Positions 1-14,550 of a stretch of 64,000 nucleotides of DNA are shown piece after piece. The notes below the pieces were generated by a model. It searched no databases. It was given only the letters and a program-made list of their open reading frames with translations, and was not told the DNA's origin. The stretch is from Lichenostomus cassidix (taxonomy: Eukaryota; Chordata; Aves; Passeriformes; Meliphagidae). Where the stretch lies: contig CM039183.1 of the NCBI GenBank assembly GCA_008360975.2, positions 47,111,850-47,175,849 on the forward strand, written 5' to 3'. Numbering within the stretch: position 1 is the first letter of the stretch; the number at the start of each line of letters is the position of its first letter. Made by a program: the position numbers and the translations under genes.

Positions 1-857
1 CCCATAGTAACCTCATTTTGTAACACATGGGGCATGGAATAGCTTCTGCATACTTAAATACTGAGTTTGCATGCAGCAGTACCTGCCTACCTTCCTGACT
101 GTATAGGGATGGGAAAAAGCAGTTATTGAAGCCTTTTTCTATTAAAAAAAATATTAATAAGCAGTTTAATCCAAGTGTAAACATAAGTGAAGATTTCCTG
201 AAAGTGATGGGTTTCATTTTAAGTTATGCTAATCAGAAATATATATTGAAGATTTTATGACAAAAGAGATAAAACTCACTTATCTGTTATAAACATTAAT
301 AAAAATTATGTTAAGTGAACAGCTGTACATTTAGAAAGGGTAGAATGATTTGTGAAAATCTTGCTCACACTAGATGTATTTTATAGGTACTTGAAACATT
401 CTTAAAATTGCAGGAGTAAAAGAGTCCCGTGTACTTTCTATATGGTCAAGCCAACCCGAAATTAAGTGAAGGTACATTGAGTAAACTACTGACATTTCGT
501 TAGACTAAATAAGAATAAAAAATGCATCAAAGACACAACTGAGAAGGCCTCCACTCTTCAAAGTGTCTAATTTACCAAATCACCAAATCAATGCACAATA
601 TAATGAGATTAATTTCAAAATGGACAAAACAGATATTTATTCTTTGTTAGTTCTGTAGAGGAGAATGAGAAGACATTTTTTTTCCTTCTAAATCCCAAGT
701 TGTACTTAAATTGGAAGATTTCTCCCAGGCAATATGTATGGATATCTTTTCTGATATCAGACATTCTCCTGATGGAAACTTGTCTTAATCATCGTCTGTC
801 CCCAAAAAGATGGAGGCTTTGCTTCTGGTGTAGAAGCTATGCATGTACCCTTTATTT

Positions 858-930
858 ATGTAGTCATGGAATAATTTAGGTTGGAAGAGATCCCTGGAGA
901 TCTTCTAGCTCAGGAAGATATATGGTCCAT
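858..930 (-). mobile_element. CR1 LINE 3'-end fragment
   Basis: The stretch beginning TCATGGAATAATTTAGGTTGG and continuing with GAAGAGATCCCTGGAGATC matches the reverse complement of the CR1 3' end (AATCATTTAGGTTGGAAGAGACC type). It is a short, diverged 5'-truncated copy on the minus strand. The distal boundary is approximate. Confidence 0.6.
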
Positions 931-3900
931 GCAATCTCCCTTTAGGTAATTTGTCTCATTCCTGTCATTTCCTTTGGATCATTAGAGAAAGCACAAGTCA
1001 TGTAACTAGGGAGAGAACAAATCTGCTCCTATAAATTAAGTTTTACAGTTTTATTTAGGAAGGCAAAACTTCTTTTATATTTCATTAATCTATTGACCCC
1101 AGAGCAATCCAAATGTTCCTAGGATCAAATTCTATTAATTAGTGATGATGTAGACTAATGGAAAACTGAAGCAAGTTTTTAAAAATAGAGTCTGATTTTG
1201 TCCAGCTTTTGAACAAAGGCACAACTGTGAAAGACAGTCCAACTTGACTTTCCCCCTACCTGACACAGTGAGAGACAACTCTTTCCTTGTCCTTTCATGA
1301 ATCCAGCTAGAGAAGAGGAATGTGTATGGACAAACAAAAAATACATGCTTGTCAATTGCTTCATGCATTGTGGGGATGTGCAAAGAAAATCTGAAAGGCA
1401 ATGAGCAGAAACTTCCCTTGAGTAAAAATTCTGCATTTATGGACAAGGAAAGGTGGAAGAGCAAAAGCCGAATGGAATCAACTAACGCCTGCTGTCAGGA
1501 TGCTGCATGGGCCAGCTACTCCTTGAGGGCTGGGGAGCCAGGAGCTGAGGGGGAGCCCAGATCAGGGAGAGACAGAGCCTCACCAGCCAGGGCTCAGTCC
1601 AGTTGTGCCCAGGCCAGGAGTGTCAGGGCCACCCAGGTGCCATGGCCAGGTTCAGCCAAGGGTTGACGTCAAGTGGTAATCAATGAGCTGATTGATGCCA
1701 TAACAGAAGTGTCCCTTCTGTTTTCAGATTTCTGAATGATTTTTAAAATCTCTTAAATAGAGACAGGAAACATTGCCTTCTTAATGTTCCTGTCCCACAA
1801 ATACAATTTCTATCATCACCACAAACATGCAACCTGTGCAGGCAGAAGAGAGAATGACCCTCGTGACAACAAACTGGACCATTGCCATTTCCTAAACATA
1901 CAAGAGAAAAGCAAATTCAAAACCACAGAGAAGATGACAAGTCCCCAGTGTTGTTATTTTTACTTTTACTCTACGGTTGAATGATATTCAAAAGGTTAAG
2001 AATCAATCTCAAAGGAACCCTGCAAAGAAATCTCCTCTAACTCTATCAACAAGTTCTGAAAGTGAATTTTTAAATCCATATTTATACATGGAAAATCAGA
2101 AAAAACCCCAGTTACTTCTGGGGAAGCATCCAAAATAAAAAAAAATACTTTCTTATACTCATCCATTGAAATACCAACAAAACCTACAGAATTCAAGGCA
2201 ATTCACATGCATGTCAAAAAAACCCAAAACAACCAAAGAGAATGACAATAATAACAAAAAACCAAACAGCATAATGTGGGAGAAGTGGTGTGGAGGGAGG
2301 AAAATAGCCTTTTCAATAGAAATATTCTTGTGGGATAGATGTAAGAACAGAAGTCTGAAACTTTGAATGTTTGAATACAAGGACTGTTTCTTACAAAGAG
2401 GCAGAATGGATAAAGGAAGAAAAATTGATGGAGGGGAGAGAGACAGATAAAGAGCTCTATAGATTTTCTGTATTATGTTCTGTGAGCTGTAAGTAAAGGA
2501 AGATTGCACAGTTGGTACTACCTCAGGAGAAACCTGGGATGTGATTAAAAGCCAAAGAGGCAGAGTGCTTTCAGCTGCTTCCTGCTGTCTTAGAAAGAAC
2601 AAATGTTTGAGTTTTCCAAGCTCCTTTTAACCTTTTACTGGTGGCCATCTGTGCTTATCCTGTACCTTCTTCTCTACTCAGTTTTTGGTGCATTAAAACT
2701 CCTTTTTTCCCATCCCACTGGCAACTAAAGCATGGGCAATCTTAATGTGCCCAGTCGAGAGAAGTGGACACAAAGGACAGTCCTAAAAAAGCCTGAGACT
2801 TGAGGGACCAGCAATTCTACATGGAGCAAATTACTTATCCCTCATGAATACCATGGGGTTGATTCTTGATCCTCTAACTGTGGTGTAGTAACACCTGCTT
2901 ATCTGGGGGATACAAAAGGAAATAAATGAGATCGATCAGGATTAGTAAATTATGGTCAGTTAGAGAAATGAAGGAATATGAGGGTGATATCAAGGTCACT
3001 TTCATCATGGTGCTTTTCAGAAAGTCCATGGCAGGCAGAGCACACAACTGTTGGGAAAGAATGCAGACATGTCAGTATTTTGAGAGTTTTGAAGAGTGTA
3101 TAAATACAGATATATAAAACCATTGGCAATACAATAATGTTCTGAGTGACATTAAAGCTAAGGGAGAAGGGAGAGAGGGAAAGGACAAGTAATAAATTCA
3201 TATAGGACAGTCAGTGTAATTTGAAATATAAATAGTTCATTATCTATCCAGTACATATTAATCCTATTTCCAGTAGTAAGAAAGGAAAAGCATTTAACCT
3301 AATGCCCCATTTGACAAGAGTTAGGAAACAATACTAGTGGAAAGAACAGAAGAATATTTGATACAATATCTTTATGAAATACCATGTTATGTTTTTGCTT
3401 AAAATGAAGTAAAAATATAAGTATTCACCAAATTAACCATTATTCAAAATCAAAAATTGTTGGCTGATTAATGAAAGTCGTATATTTTTAAAAATTTGTT
3501 CCATGAACTTTCCTCTGCACATGTTATTGGGCGAAGAAGAAGGAGGTGCCAGAGCTATGCAGATGTGAAATCTATGTATCATCTATGTAGCAAGCACTGG
3601 TAAAAGCCAAAAGGAAGTTTACATGAATGGGAATGAACTCCATTTGCCAGTTTTCACCTTGTGACACTTGCCCTCTAAGTCTTCTTTGCTGTGATATAGG
3701 GCCATGCACTTTGACCTGGACCTGTATTATGGCCAAGCAACCCTTGCCACCCCACCCTTTTCTCTTTCCCATCTGTTTTTCTGTTCTCTCCCCAGTTACT
3801 CTTCCTTTCTACACTCTACAAGCTTCACCCTTTCACCCCATCTAGATAATGTGACTCCATTCCATGAAAGCCTCTAGATATTGCTATGATTTAAGTGACA

Positions 3901-4497
3901 CAGAACCATAAAACATCTCAGCCACTATTTTGTGCATGAGACAGTATCTCTGCATGCACAGCCAGCGACTGCACCCTGAAAACTTCATTTTAATCCCTAC
4001 TGAAATACTACTAAGTAGAAGGGTGCCCCATCAGTTACAAAGAATTAGCTGTGAAAGGCTGACATTGTATTAGTGGGAACAACATAGTTTTGGCAGAAGA
4101 AAAGCATAACTATCCCTGTAAGACTGACCCAGTACAAAGAATTAAATTACTACAGCAGTGTTATTTATGTCCATCAGCATCAGGTTTAACTGAGCTACAA
4201 GACACATAAACACCAACAAAATATAAATGTGTGTTTGTGTTCAGAATAACAATTTCAAAAAAATAAATACATCTGTTTAACAAAACTAGACCTCGAGCCA
4301 GTATTTGTCACAGAGATGCTTGAACTGTCTAAAATATAAGTGCTAGAACACCATAACACTCTTACTTGTGAATTCAATTATGACTTGAAAACTATGTTTT
4401 TGCAGAGAAAATAGAAGGGAAACAGCAACTATATATTGGTGATAGAACTAAAATATGTCTCCCCAAAAAAGCCAATATTCTGTCATATTCCAGTCAT

Positions 4498-4541
4498 GTA
4501 TATATATATACATATATATATGTGTGTGTGTGTGTGTGTGT
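4498..4541. repeat. TA/TG dinucleotide microsatellite
   Basis: An alternating (TA)n run broken by a single C passes directly into about nine TG units. The TA part is self-complementary. This is a likely length-polymorphic locus. Confidence 0.95.
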
Positions 4542-5003
4542 CCCATATAATTCTACCAGCCAAGCAAACAGGAAGATAATAAAGAATTTTGGGGGAAAAA
4601 ATTAAGCAATTAACAGACAATGAAAGTAATATTTACTTGGTCAATTTTTACTACCTTGGTGGGGAAGTCCCTACCTTAGTACTCAAAAGCCATGGACATC
4701 AATGAATTCCAGCTTAGGACTTTGTTGTCTAATACCCAAAGAGAGCAGAGGAATGACTTTGCTATGTGTCTGTCTAATCAATGTCTAGAAATAGCAAGGA
4801 TTATTTTCCAGGACAGGTTTGACAGAGAAGTGTGTGATGGGAATTGGTTTAATAAGACAACCTTTTAAAATGCAATAGCCAAGAAATCCTTAGAGAAGCT
4901 CCTACCAGTATTAATTTGACAGCCTTCTCAGTAAAAATCTTTTTTTCTTAAAAGAAAATAAAAATAAAAGTCATGCAGCTCAATAGGGACAGATTCAATT
5001 TTC

Positions 5004-5040
5004 TTGTTGTTGTTGTTGGGGTTTTTTTGAGTTTTTTTGT
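5004..5040. repeat. TTG repeat followed by G/T homopolymer blocks
   Basis: Five TTG-like units run into GGGG, then two blocks of seven T separated by GAG. It is similar in style to the G/T tract at 37.9 kb. Confidence 0.85.
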
Positions 5041-7103
5041 GAAATTACAAGTTTAATTAACCAGGCCTGGAGTTTGGTGTTATATTGAAACAGAAGCTCA
5101 ATTAAAGCCAATGAGCCCATTCAACAGTAATAGAAATAGCTTCTGCTACTCCATTCTCCTCTCTGACACCACCTTTACCACATACCATCTCATCACCATA
5201 AACCAACTAACATTAGCCCATATTGGTCATTAGCTGCTTTGCAAAGAACTTTCCATTTGTTAATTTATAAAGAGAAAAAACAATACCGAGAAAAATTACC
5301 TCTTTTTACTGCTTCAGAGACTGAAGTGAGGAAAACTGCCTATTGTACAACAGTAATTTCTTCTGTGTCCCAACTAAAGCACAGAACCCAAAACCAAGAT
5401 ACTTCATCCTCAGAAGTGTTGCAGCATTGAAGCGTTTATTGTTGACTGTTCACATCTTATTTGAGTAGGTTGTCCTTGTGATTTTTACATTACCAAATAG
5501 CTGATGATCACAGGCTATAAAATTTTAAGATGTGTAAAAATTAAGATATATTACAATACACAGTACCTTCAGAGACTTTTTAAGGCCTTCTTTGTTTACA
5601 TATTTCATTCACTGAGGCTTTCTTTGAAATCCTGAGTTAAACAATTGCTGTATTTTAAATGAAAATGAAGATTCTTGTGTTGATGCATGCCTTCAGGAGC
5701 TAGCACTGAACAGTAATACAAAAGAATTCAAAAATCAGCCCCTGCCAAAAAAAAAGCTGCTTTGTCCCACCCCTCCAAGGACAGAGAAGCATATTTAGTA
5801 ACCTAAGTGCACACGTAAGACTAGGGCTAGGAGAAGCTAGTGTTTCATTCCACAGTTTGCTCAAGTTAATCTCCCAGAAAACCTATTCAAAAATACCGGA
5901 AAATATTAATGCCTGATATACCTGCTGCACAGCATTGCAGTGACAATATAAAGTCATCCAAAATCCATCTTAACTTTGCATCTTTATAGTTCGAAGCCCC
6001 TTGAGCTCTTGATTGCTCCTACAGACTCATAACAGTTTTGGAGCCCAGAAAGACAGAACACCAACTATTCCTTAGTGTGATGCTAAAGCCCTAATTATTC
6101 AACTTTTTAATGTCAACTCCTTTGGGATATGCATCTGAAACAGCCATTGCTGTCCTGGCATTACACAGAGAAAACAGCTTCCAACATGCTAAGAATGTCT
6201 GGGATAAAGAGTTAAGAAATAGTAAAGAGAAAATTATTTATTTTCCAAAGTTGAAAAGAAAACAAAGGGTTTATTTTTTCTTGATTCAAAAAGTCTTTGG
6301 AACCAAAAGGGCATCTGAGATCAGATATCTAAAATAAGATGGAAGAAAATAAACGGAGATGGAAATATTATTAGTGATCAGTTTACGCTTCAAACTACTG
6401 GAGCTTGTTCACTGCTGGAAAGTTTATGCTGAAAATTTTTTTCTAGTTTCAAACTTCACATTTGCACAGAAATATGCCCAGAATTCCTCTCATCCCCTCC
6501 TTTTCCATGTACTTGTCAGAATCTTTTACATATAACAATCCTCCTCAGTATGTTTTTAGTCTGTAATTTCTTTACATGCAAAACAGAACTTTGAATCTTT
6601 CTCCTGAGTAACTGTTTACACCCTTGGCATTATCTGCACATTTGTTCATTTCTACATTTAATTTCTTTCTCTTATATCAGCAGCTATATTTGCAATGTCC
6701 TTCAATACTTTTTAGATGCCTCTGTGCCTCATCTTCATTTGTCTTGAGACAGATTTAAGCAGCAGCTAGTTTAGTCATTTTAAATTCATTATTTCCTATC
6801 TTTATTCATGAGTTTACTTCCTTCCTGCTATTTATTTTTTCTTATTGTAATTTTATAAGCCTCTCTGATTTCTCTTAACAAACCAGCTATCTCCTTTTAT
6901 ATATGGTGTAATTTATTTTCTTTACACGTTGTTCTTGTTTGGCTTACTGTCATATCCTTCCCTTTGGCAGAAAACAGGAATGCTCAAATAGCCAGGCTGA
7001 AAAAATCATATTCTTCTTTATGCACAGAACTTTATTGATATGCATTTCTTATATACATTTTGAAAAAATTGTTCTTGTAATTTATACTGCAAGCTCCAAG
7101 AAG

Positions 7104-7119
7104 AAAAAAAAAAAAAAAA
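7104..7119 (+). repeat. Poly(A) run
   Basis: An uninterrupted run of about 16 A follows AAGAAG. I looked for a retrocopy body upstream and recognised none, so it is called as simple repeat only. Confidence 0.85.
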
Positions 7120-10033
7120 CCCAGACCTGTCTTCGGAATTTCAGTATATAATTTGAAATAATGCAAATCAGAAGCAGAGCTTCTTATACATATCTGATTT
7201 AATCTTCATGGATATGTATATTACTTACTACTTGAAGGGATAAGAATCCTGAGCATACAACAGATGTAGAAGCATTGCATGCTTTCAGTAAGCAATTTTG
7301 TAAATCCCTGTTAGACTTCAGAGAACCTACCAATTTTTATTGCTTTTTCTCTATATGGTTATGTGTGTGTTTGAACATATTCCTACACACCTGTACTTAC
7401 TGTAAAACATCAAAAACTGGTTACCTATTTACTGTAGCAATTTCTTTCCTTACAGACCCTATGTTCCCCAGCCACACAGAGATCTCGCTGTCAGCTCAGT
7501 TCTGCTCCTATGAGCTTGCCCAGTACCTGTCTTGGCCTTGGCAAGAAAAGTCACCATGCCTCAGTGAGTGCCAGCACACACACTGCTGTGCCTCTCCTGT
7601 GTTCAAATGGATTTGCTCTCATATGGGTGGTGGAAAGAGGAGCTACAGGACATTGCTTCTGGCAGTGCATCTCCAACACACAACATGCCACAGCCAAAGC
7701 TGCAGACTTTAACCCTGCTCAGTTTCCATCTCAACTCAAAAGATACATTAAACTCTCACCATGAATGCAGAAAGGTCTGGGGTTTTAGGGGAATGAATAG
7801 GGGAAGATGAAAAAGATCTGAACCTTTCTATCTTAGAACTTTGGCATACCTGGTTGAAGATGCATTGCACATGGGAACTGGGAGATCAATAACTGCCTTG
7901 GGTTTGTGAATCCAGGCCTTTGCTAGTGTTAATGGCCTCTAACAATGATTTTGAATATTTCCACTTCAGAACTTTGTTCACAGAGATTGAAAGAACCCAT
8001 TAGGATAGTGCTGTGCTCAGGAGAAAGTCCAGAGCCTCTCACTCATTGTCCATTTTTCTTTCCTGAGAGAGATAGAACAAGCTGTGGGATTTTGTGGGGT
8101 GTTGGGCTACTTGATCTTTTCACAGCACTTAGGCACTGCAACTCCGAGATTAAGAGAAACAGAGAAGGTCAGAAAGAAGGTAGCGCCAAGGGAGACAATC
8201 TTTGGCAAAGTGATCACCCAGATAAAATCCATCCTTGTTTACCTTATCTCTAGTGAAGAGTCTGTGCCCTTGTGCATGCCTGGCTGTGGACAACACAGTC
8301 CCTTTATAAATGACAAAACCAGAGTACATCTGGCTGTTTTGCCTTCTGTTGTAAGGCTGGCAAGGTGTGTCAGACCAAGTCAGCAGCAGCCATGTGTGGT
8401 AGCTACCAAAATGTTATTAGGATGTGCACGCACTGGGCATTGGTTACATTGGCCTCCTATGACTGACCAGTGGTATGTCCAGCTCTGATGAGCTTGGCTG
8501 CTGGGCAGATGTGTGTGTAGCAGGAGGCTAAATCAGTGGAACTCCCATGTAATATAGGCCTATTCTACAGTGTCTTGTCAGTATTTCTTTTGGAACTTGT
8601 GCTGGTTATCTAATATGGCTTTTGCCAGGGTTATTCTTAAGTGTGGGGTTCCAAAGATTGCCTGTGGCAATTGCCTGCTGCTTTCCAAGTTTGCATTTGT
8701 TGCCAGGGTCTGTGTAGGTAACCTTGAAGGTGCTTGTAGCGGGTTAATGGGACAGAATCTTTGAACCAGTTTGTAACAGCAAAATATGAGGGGCACTCCA
8801 AACTGAATCAAAAATCAAAATAGACAGTGGGAAGTTCCGTACAATTGAGAGCTTATAATGGGAAGCTAAAGTAGGAAAGTACAATTGAAAATAAAAATTA
8901 AAATTATTCAATTAAAATCACTGGGAACAAACATTTTGGACCAAACTCAATTTAAAATGTGCTGCAGCCAGCATGAGATGCAGAGGCTGCATGTCATGAA
9001 AGAGCCCAGAGAGAGTAATGTAGGAGACCAGCTGACCTTAATGGTATGTGTACACAGGCCATAGAGCCTGTTCGTTTACAGATCTTTAAGCCAGAAACAG
9101 AAATTAAACTATCTCGTTAACAAAGAACAAGAGATATTAGAAATGGCCTCTCAATATGTACCACTAACAGTGAAAAAAGTCTACATTATTGTTTGTGTTT
9201 AAACCTAAGAGAACTAAATAGATTGAAGAAAAGTTCCATGAAGTGACGCATTAATCTTTCATTAACCTAAATGTATATCTGCTTGGCTTTTATAAATCTC
9301 CTCAGATAAGAGGAATTCCAGGCAAGCCACTTCCAATGCACTGTGCAGGAGGTAGTAGTTTCACAGGCTTCCTTTAGCTTAAAATATACTCCTGGAAATT
9401 TTCACTAAGTGTACATATTTCTTGAAGTAACTGAATCTATTGGAATGCACAGAGATGATGTTCTGACTTTTGAGAGTACAGCAGCAGAACATCACAAAAG
9501 ACTAAAAAGTGCATTTGACAGGACTATGAAATAGGACCCAAATTATACAACAAATGTAAAGCTTCAGGCTCCAGAAATGTTTGAAAGAAGGTGTAAAGAA
9601 GGCAGTCAATTCCTAGCTATTCCAGACTTCAAAGATGAAAAGACAAATGAGTGTGCAAAGTGGGAGGGATGGTAAAATCTGTGGGAAAATTCGTGCCAAG
9701 CTTGACAGTCTTTATTAGTAGCTGTCAAGCACTTAGAAAGAAGAACACACAAGAACACTTGAAGAACATTCAAGCTTGGACAGAGACTTTCAAATCTTGC
9801 AGGGTTAATAAAGTTCCTATTCTTAAGTATTTTGACAAAAGTACACAGACCTAGGCATTTTCAGATGCTTTGGAAAATTGCTGATGGATAGGATGCTTAC
9901 AGAACAGGCTGAATACAGGGCACTTATGAAATCATAATGTCCCTATGCTTTAGCAGAGAGGAAGAGGGTAGGTGAAAGAAGTTTTACATATTCGTTCACA
10001 GAAAGTTGGCAATAGCAAGAACTAGCTACATAA

Positions 10034-10056
10034 CATTTGTGCTCACAGCACAAATG
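10034..10056. repeat. 10-bp perfect inverted repeat, 3-nt loop
   Basis: CATTTGTGCT is followed after CAC by its exact reverse complement AGCACAAATG. No flanking element explains it. Confidence 0.9.
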
Positions 10057-10717
10057 CATTGGTTAAATATAACTGCAAAATAGGTTGGGGTTTTACCAAT
10101 TGCAATTACACTATTTGAAAATACAGCATAAACCTGGAAACATACTGATAGGGACAAAATGAATTCTCAAAAATAAAGGTGTATTATTGCTCATGGGAAT
10201 TGTAACAGAAAAATCTGTTTCAGAAACTACATTGTTGGACTACTATTTGTGTTACTATAAGGCTATGTGGAGAAACCTGTTCCAATTTTTTCATGGGAAA
10301 AATTAAATCTGCATTTTCCAGATATGCCCTAGAAGTTGTTAGATCTTATCCTGGTCTACCATCTGATAGGCAGAACTGGATTATGGATATCAACATGTAA
10401 CCTATCAAGTTCCAGACATCCTTAACTGAATGATCTGGTGGAAAATGCCATTAGATGGATAAAATGTTATTCACAAGCAACTCTAGAAGAGATGTATTCT
10501 TACTCCTGATGTATGTGTGAGCACCATTTCTAGAATGGTCTACCACTAGCTGAAATTTAGTTTACCACAAAAATCAAGATCAGACCTCCTCAACTAGGAA
10601 GAAAATTGAAGACAAAACTGTTTCTGAGTATAAAATGATACAATGATAGTATGACAGGAGTTCTAGGATATTGAAGTTTTGGAAGCCTGGAGATACGGAC
10701 TGTATGCATAATGGCAT

Positions 10718-10947
10718 GAAGTTGGAGGTTTAGGTTGGATATTAAGCAAAGGTTCTCCCCTCAGAGGGGGTTGGACACTGGAACAGGGCAGTGGTCACAG
10801 CACCAAGCCTGACAGAGTTCCAGAAGTGTTTGGACAGTGGTCTCAGACACATGGTGTGACTTTTGTGCATGGTGCTGTGCAGGGCCAGGAGTTGGATGTG
10901 ATGATCCTTGTGGGTCCCTTCCAACTCAGCATATTCTGTGATTGTGC
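10718..10947 (+). mobile_element. CR1 LINE 3'-end fragment
   Basis: The segment runs from a GTTGGAGGTTTAGGTTGGAT-like stretch to GTGGGTCCCTTCCAACTCAG and ends ATATTCTGTGATTGTG, the conserved CR1 3' terminus. It is a plus-strand, 5'-truncated copy of about 230 bp. Open frames across it on the minus strand are shadows of the repeat. Confidence 0.9.
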
Positions 10948-13900
10948 AGTAGTGAGACGGGAGGAGAGGAGATGAGAGAGAAACTGCTTTTCTCTGAAAG
11001 CAAACTGGAAGCAGGATTGTGCAAAGAACTAGAGGATTGCAGAATGGTGGAAAATGGGTAAAATTCTGAAGTGCTGTTAGAAGACCAATAAGAATGTGTA
11101 GAGCACTACTAAATTTTTTTAATGGGCTTTTTTTAATGACCCCTGTAAAAGCAAATTTAGGGTGAGATGAGCTTCTGTCTCTGGGAAAAAAAAAATACCA
11201 AAAAAAAGGAAAACCAAGAAATTTATGTACTGGTACTTTGAGAGTAAAATAACAAAGAGCAAAGTGTATGGCCTAAGACCATTAAATTGAAAACATGAGT
11301 TCTGAGCAGAAAGCACATTACAGTCAGAAGAGAGCAAATCTGGATCCCCCTCTTTTTATAGCAAAATTTCATAGGAAAAAGTAACTCTGATAATGAAGAG
11401 GTGACAAAGACAAGTTTCATCAATAGTCTTCTGGGTTTTAATTGCCAACTGCCAGATGAGCCTGATTTCTTCTCTAGTCTAGCACAGAGAAAGTGTGAAC
11501 ACTCCCATTCTTTGGGATGAAGCAGAGGAGCTGTGTTCAGGCAACACTGAAAATGGGACAGATGGTTTAAGAACCTGTTTCTGCTTCTTCCCAGTGGTGT
11601 CACTGCTTGCCTGCTAAGTAATGTACTTGTCTAATGTCCTTTTCAATATGGCACATCCCAACAGCAAGAGGGAAGAGGCTTGCCAGCAAGGGCCAAATAT
11701 GTAATATAAGCATACAGCTGTAGCTGCAGAGACACTTGGACCTTGGTTGCAAGTAGATGCAATGTCCCCAGCAGGTAAAACAATTGCCACCACATCAGCA
11801 ATCTCCCCACCACCTATGTACAACAAAGCTGCATTGGGTACATTGGCCAAGCTTCAAGGATGTGACGTAGTCAACAGGGATCAGGCAGCTGTGGAAATGT
11901 GAATCTGGTTGGATTCAAACAACTCTGCAGTAATTATACAGTCAGCTCTCATTCAAAAATACTGGGAGATGAAAACTTCCCACCATCTGTGCAACCGTTT
12001 TAACTTTATATCCAACACGTAAACGAATTCTCACCTTGCTGAGACTAGAGTTAGTGAGAAGCAGCTGAAACTAATAAAGTTATAGTACCATGTACTAAAA
12101 GAAATTGTATCAGCACTTATACCTATGTACAAAATTGGATTTGTTTTTACTTTAGAGTTTCAAAAGCTTCTTGACAGGAAGGTGAAACACTACACCAGGA
12201 TGGTATTAGCTCCTAGCATACAACTGCACTTAGCATTAACCTGCAGTCGAATCTGTCTCTGCTCAGGACTACCCAGAGCCAAGAGATAGCACAATGCAGG
12301 AAATTGGTATTCTAAGACATTAAAGAGACACAGGACTGGGTTACGAGGCCTACTGATGGTCTGCTCTTTGGGCCAAATCAAGCATTTAAAACTCCTTTCT
12401 TTCCCATATGCATGAAATTTCCTTTGTGCATAATATATGCTTAGGTTACCTAGGGGATACTGTGCTGATGCAAATACGTGCAGAAGAGGAGAGATAAGAT
12501 TATATTATCTTGAGAAAATGTCTATCCCCATTCTGAAGAACTACATCAGTTCTTGAAATAGAAAAGAATAAAACTGAGGTGATAAAACCAGCAAGAACTC
12601 AGAATTTAGAAAAATGTGTTACCTTAAAAAAGGTAAGAGAACAATCCAGGTCAGTGTTACTTGTAGCATTATGAAAAATAGCAACCAGACACACAAAAAG
12701 GGAAAGAGGGGAATAAAGGTTTATTGGGCAGTGTCAGGATGATTAAATGTCAAAAAACCACTTGGTCTTCATAAAGGATCAGTTATAAAAATACTATCCC
12801 ATAAAGGATGAAAATAGCAGGATAACCTTACAGGAATAAGTGTCCCACTTTTATGAATGTGACCTGTAGGATGAATTACTAATATCTTAGCATAGGTAAC
12901 TGAAGATTAGAAAGACAGCATGTAGCTCTAAGTAAGTAGGTACTGGACTAATAACCTTAAAATACATGACTGAGGAAACTCACAGAATAAGCCATAATCT
13001 ATTTAAAAAGCTTTAGATGTGAAAGGAGAGCAGTAACAGGTAGAATATCTATAAAGTGATGCTATATTTAAAGACAGATGACATATATAGCAAATTAAAA
13101 GAAAGTAACTCTCTTCCAGCATTTTTGTTCACTTATGAAATAAAATTCAAAGGCAGTTTGTGACAGATATCCAGTGAAGGTCGTAACAGCATACGAAAGG
13201 GAGCAAACCAAAAAAAAGGGAAGTGACAGTGGATTAAAACCAAATTAACTTCATTTAATGAATTCATCATTTGAGCCATTCCAGAGCTGTACTTCCAGAT
13301 TTTTCAGAGATGTGCATATTTCTTCTAATCCTTTGTTTTTATATTCCTCTAGAGTGAGCCAACCTAATGATTTCCATTCTCACTTTCAGCAGGATCTTTC
13401 AAAGCTTATTTGTACACAAAAGAGCCTGCCTAATTTATTTCTGCTGCTTTTCAGGAGACAGTGCTGAATTCATGGTCTCAGAGGTGTCTATGGTCCTATC
13501 AGAAAAGTAAAAACTTTTCCTGGAGGCTGGCAGGAGTTTGAAAAGACTAACCAAACTTCTAATTATTATGTAAGGAAGCAAAACCTTGTGCTTTTAATCT
13601 CAATAAAGACACAGATTACAGACAACAAAAACTAAATTTGGAATTAAGGAATTTACACTTTGGTTTAGTTATGTTTTCTCAGTAGGAATTCTAGGGACAG
13701 GAAGATAAAACATGCTTTCTGAGAGGAGGAAAAATTACAATGTGTTAAGTTCTACTGTGCCCTGCTCAAACCTAGGAAGCATTACATTAGGTTTTAAGGT
13801 ACTGCATAGGTACTTAAATTTAGTCACTGAAATGTGAAATCAAATAGAAAGCATGCTTGAGAAGAAGTGATTCCTGAAAGAAACATTAAAACAGTCTGGA

Positions 13901-14508
13901 GTAAGTATAGAATGTGTGCCTGTTACCAGTTACATATGTTTGGTGAAATGAATTTAAAACACATAGATCACCCACACAAGTTTATCCAAGATGCTGGGGA
14001 ACCATATGATTATTCATTTACTCATCTTTAAATGGAACTAACTTCCCAGAAAGCAAAAGTGTGAGATCTTGCTAGAAACAGTTTTAGTGTTCCTTCTATC
14101 CCCTTCCTTCATTTATTTCCGGATACAATCTCATGCTGAACCCTCTTCTGAAAAGCTGTAGTAATCATTTTGCTGAATGATGCAGGGAATCACTATGAGT
14201 TACAAAACTGCACTAATTTACTTTCAAGGATAAATCCCTGTCTGACACATCAAGGATCAAACAGAAAATAGCTGATATACATGGCAGTTCACTAAAATCT
14301 CTGTTGGCTATATGAAAAAAAAACCCAAATTTTTGAAAGATGCTAGCAGCAGAGTTTGAGGGTACAGTTATACAGTACTTCTTGGATTAAAGTCTACTGA
14401 AATAATGTAAATATTATAATTCGGGCATCAAAGCCCTACGAAGGAAAAGGAACTTTCCAGAATCTATTCATATGTTTGATTGCAAGTATAGAAAAATGAT
14501 ATTTTTCT

Positions 14509-14550
14509 GATATGTTTTTTTCAGAAAACATATCTCTTTTCTGATATGTT
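14509..14550. repeat. 10-bp inverted repeat plus direct copy
   Basis: GATATGTTTT at 14509-14518 pairs with AAAACATATC at 14525-14534 across a 6-nt loop. CTGATATGTT then recurs at 14541-14550. Confidence 0.8.

Larger units (their letters stand above)
1..10717. other. AT-rich stretch without a recognisable gene
   Basis: I see no supported gene here. All open frames are short (145 codons or fewer), and none resembles a known protein. The stretch holds a CR1 scrap near 0.9 kb, a GC-rich patch at about 1490-1670, a TA/TG microsatellite near 4.5 kb, a TTG and G/T tract near 5.0 kb, an A-run at 7.1 kb, and a splice-flanked open segment near 7.5 kb that is treated as a finding. Intron or intergenic DNA are both possible. 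Confidence 0.6.
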
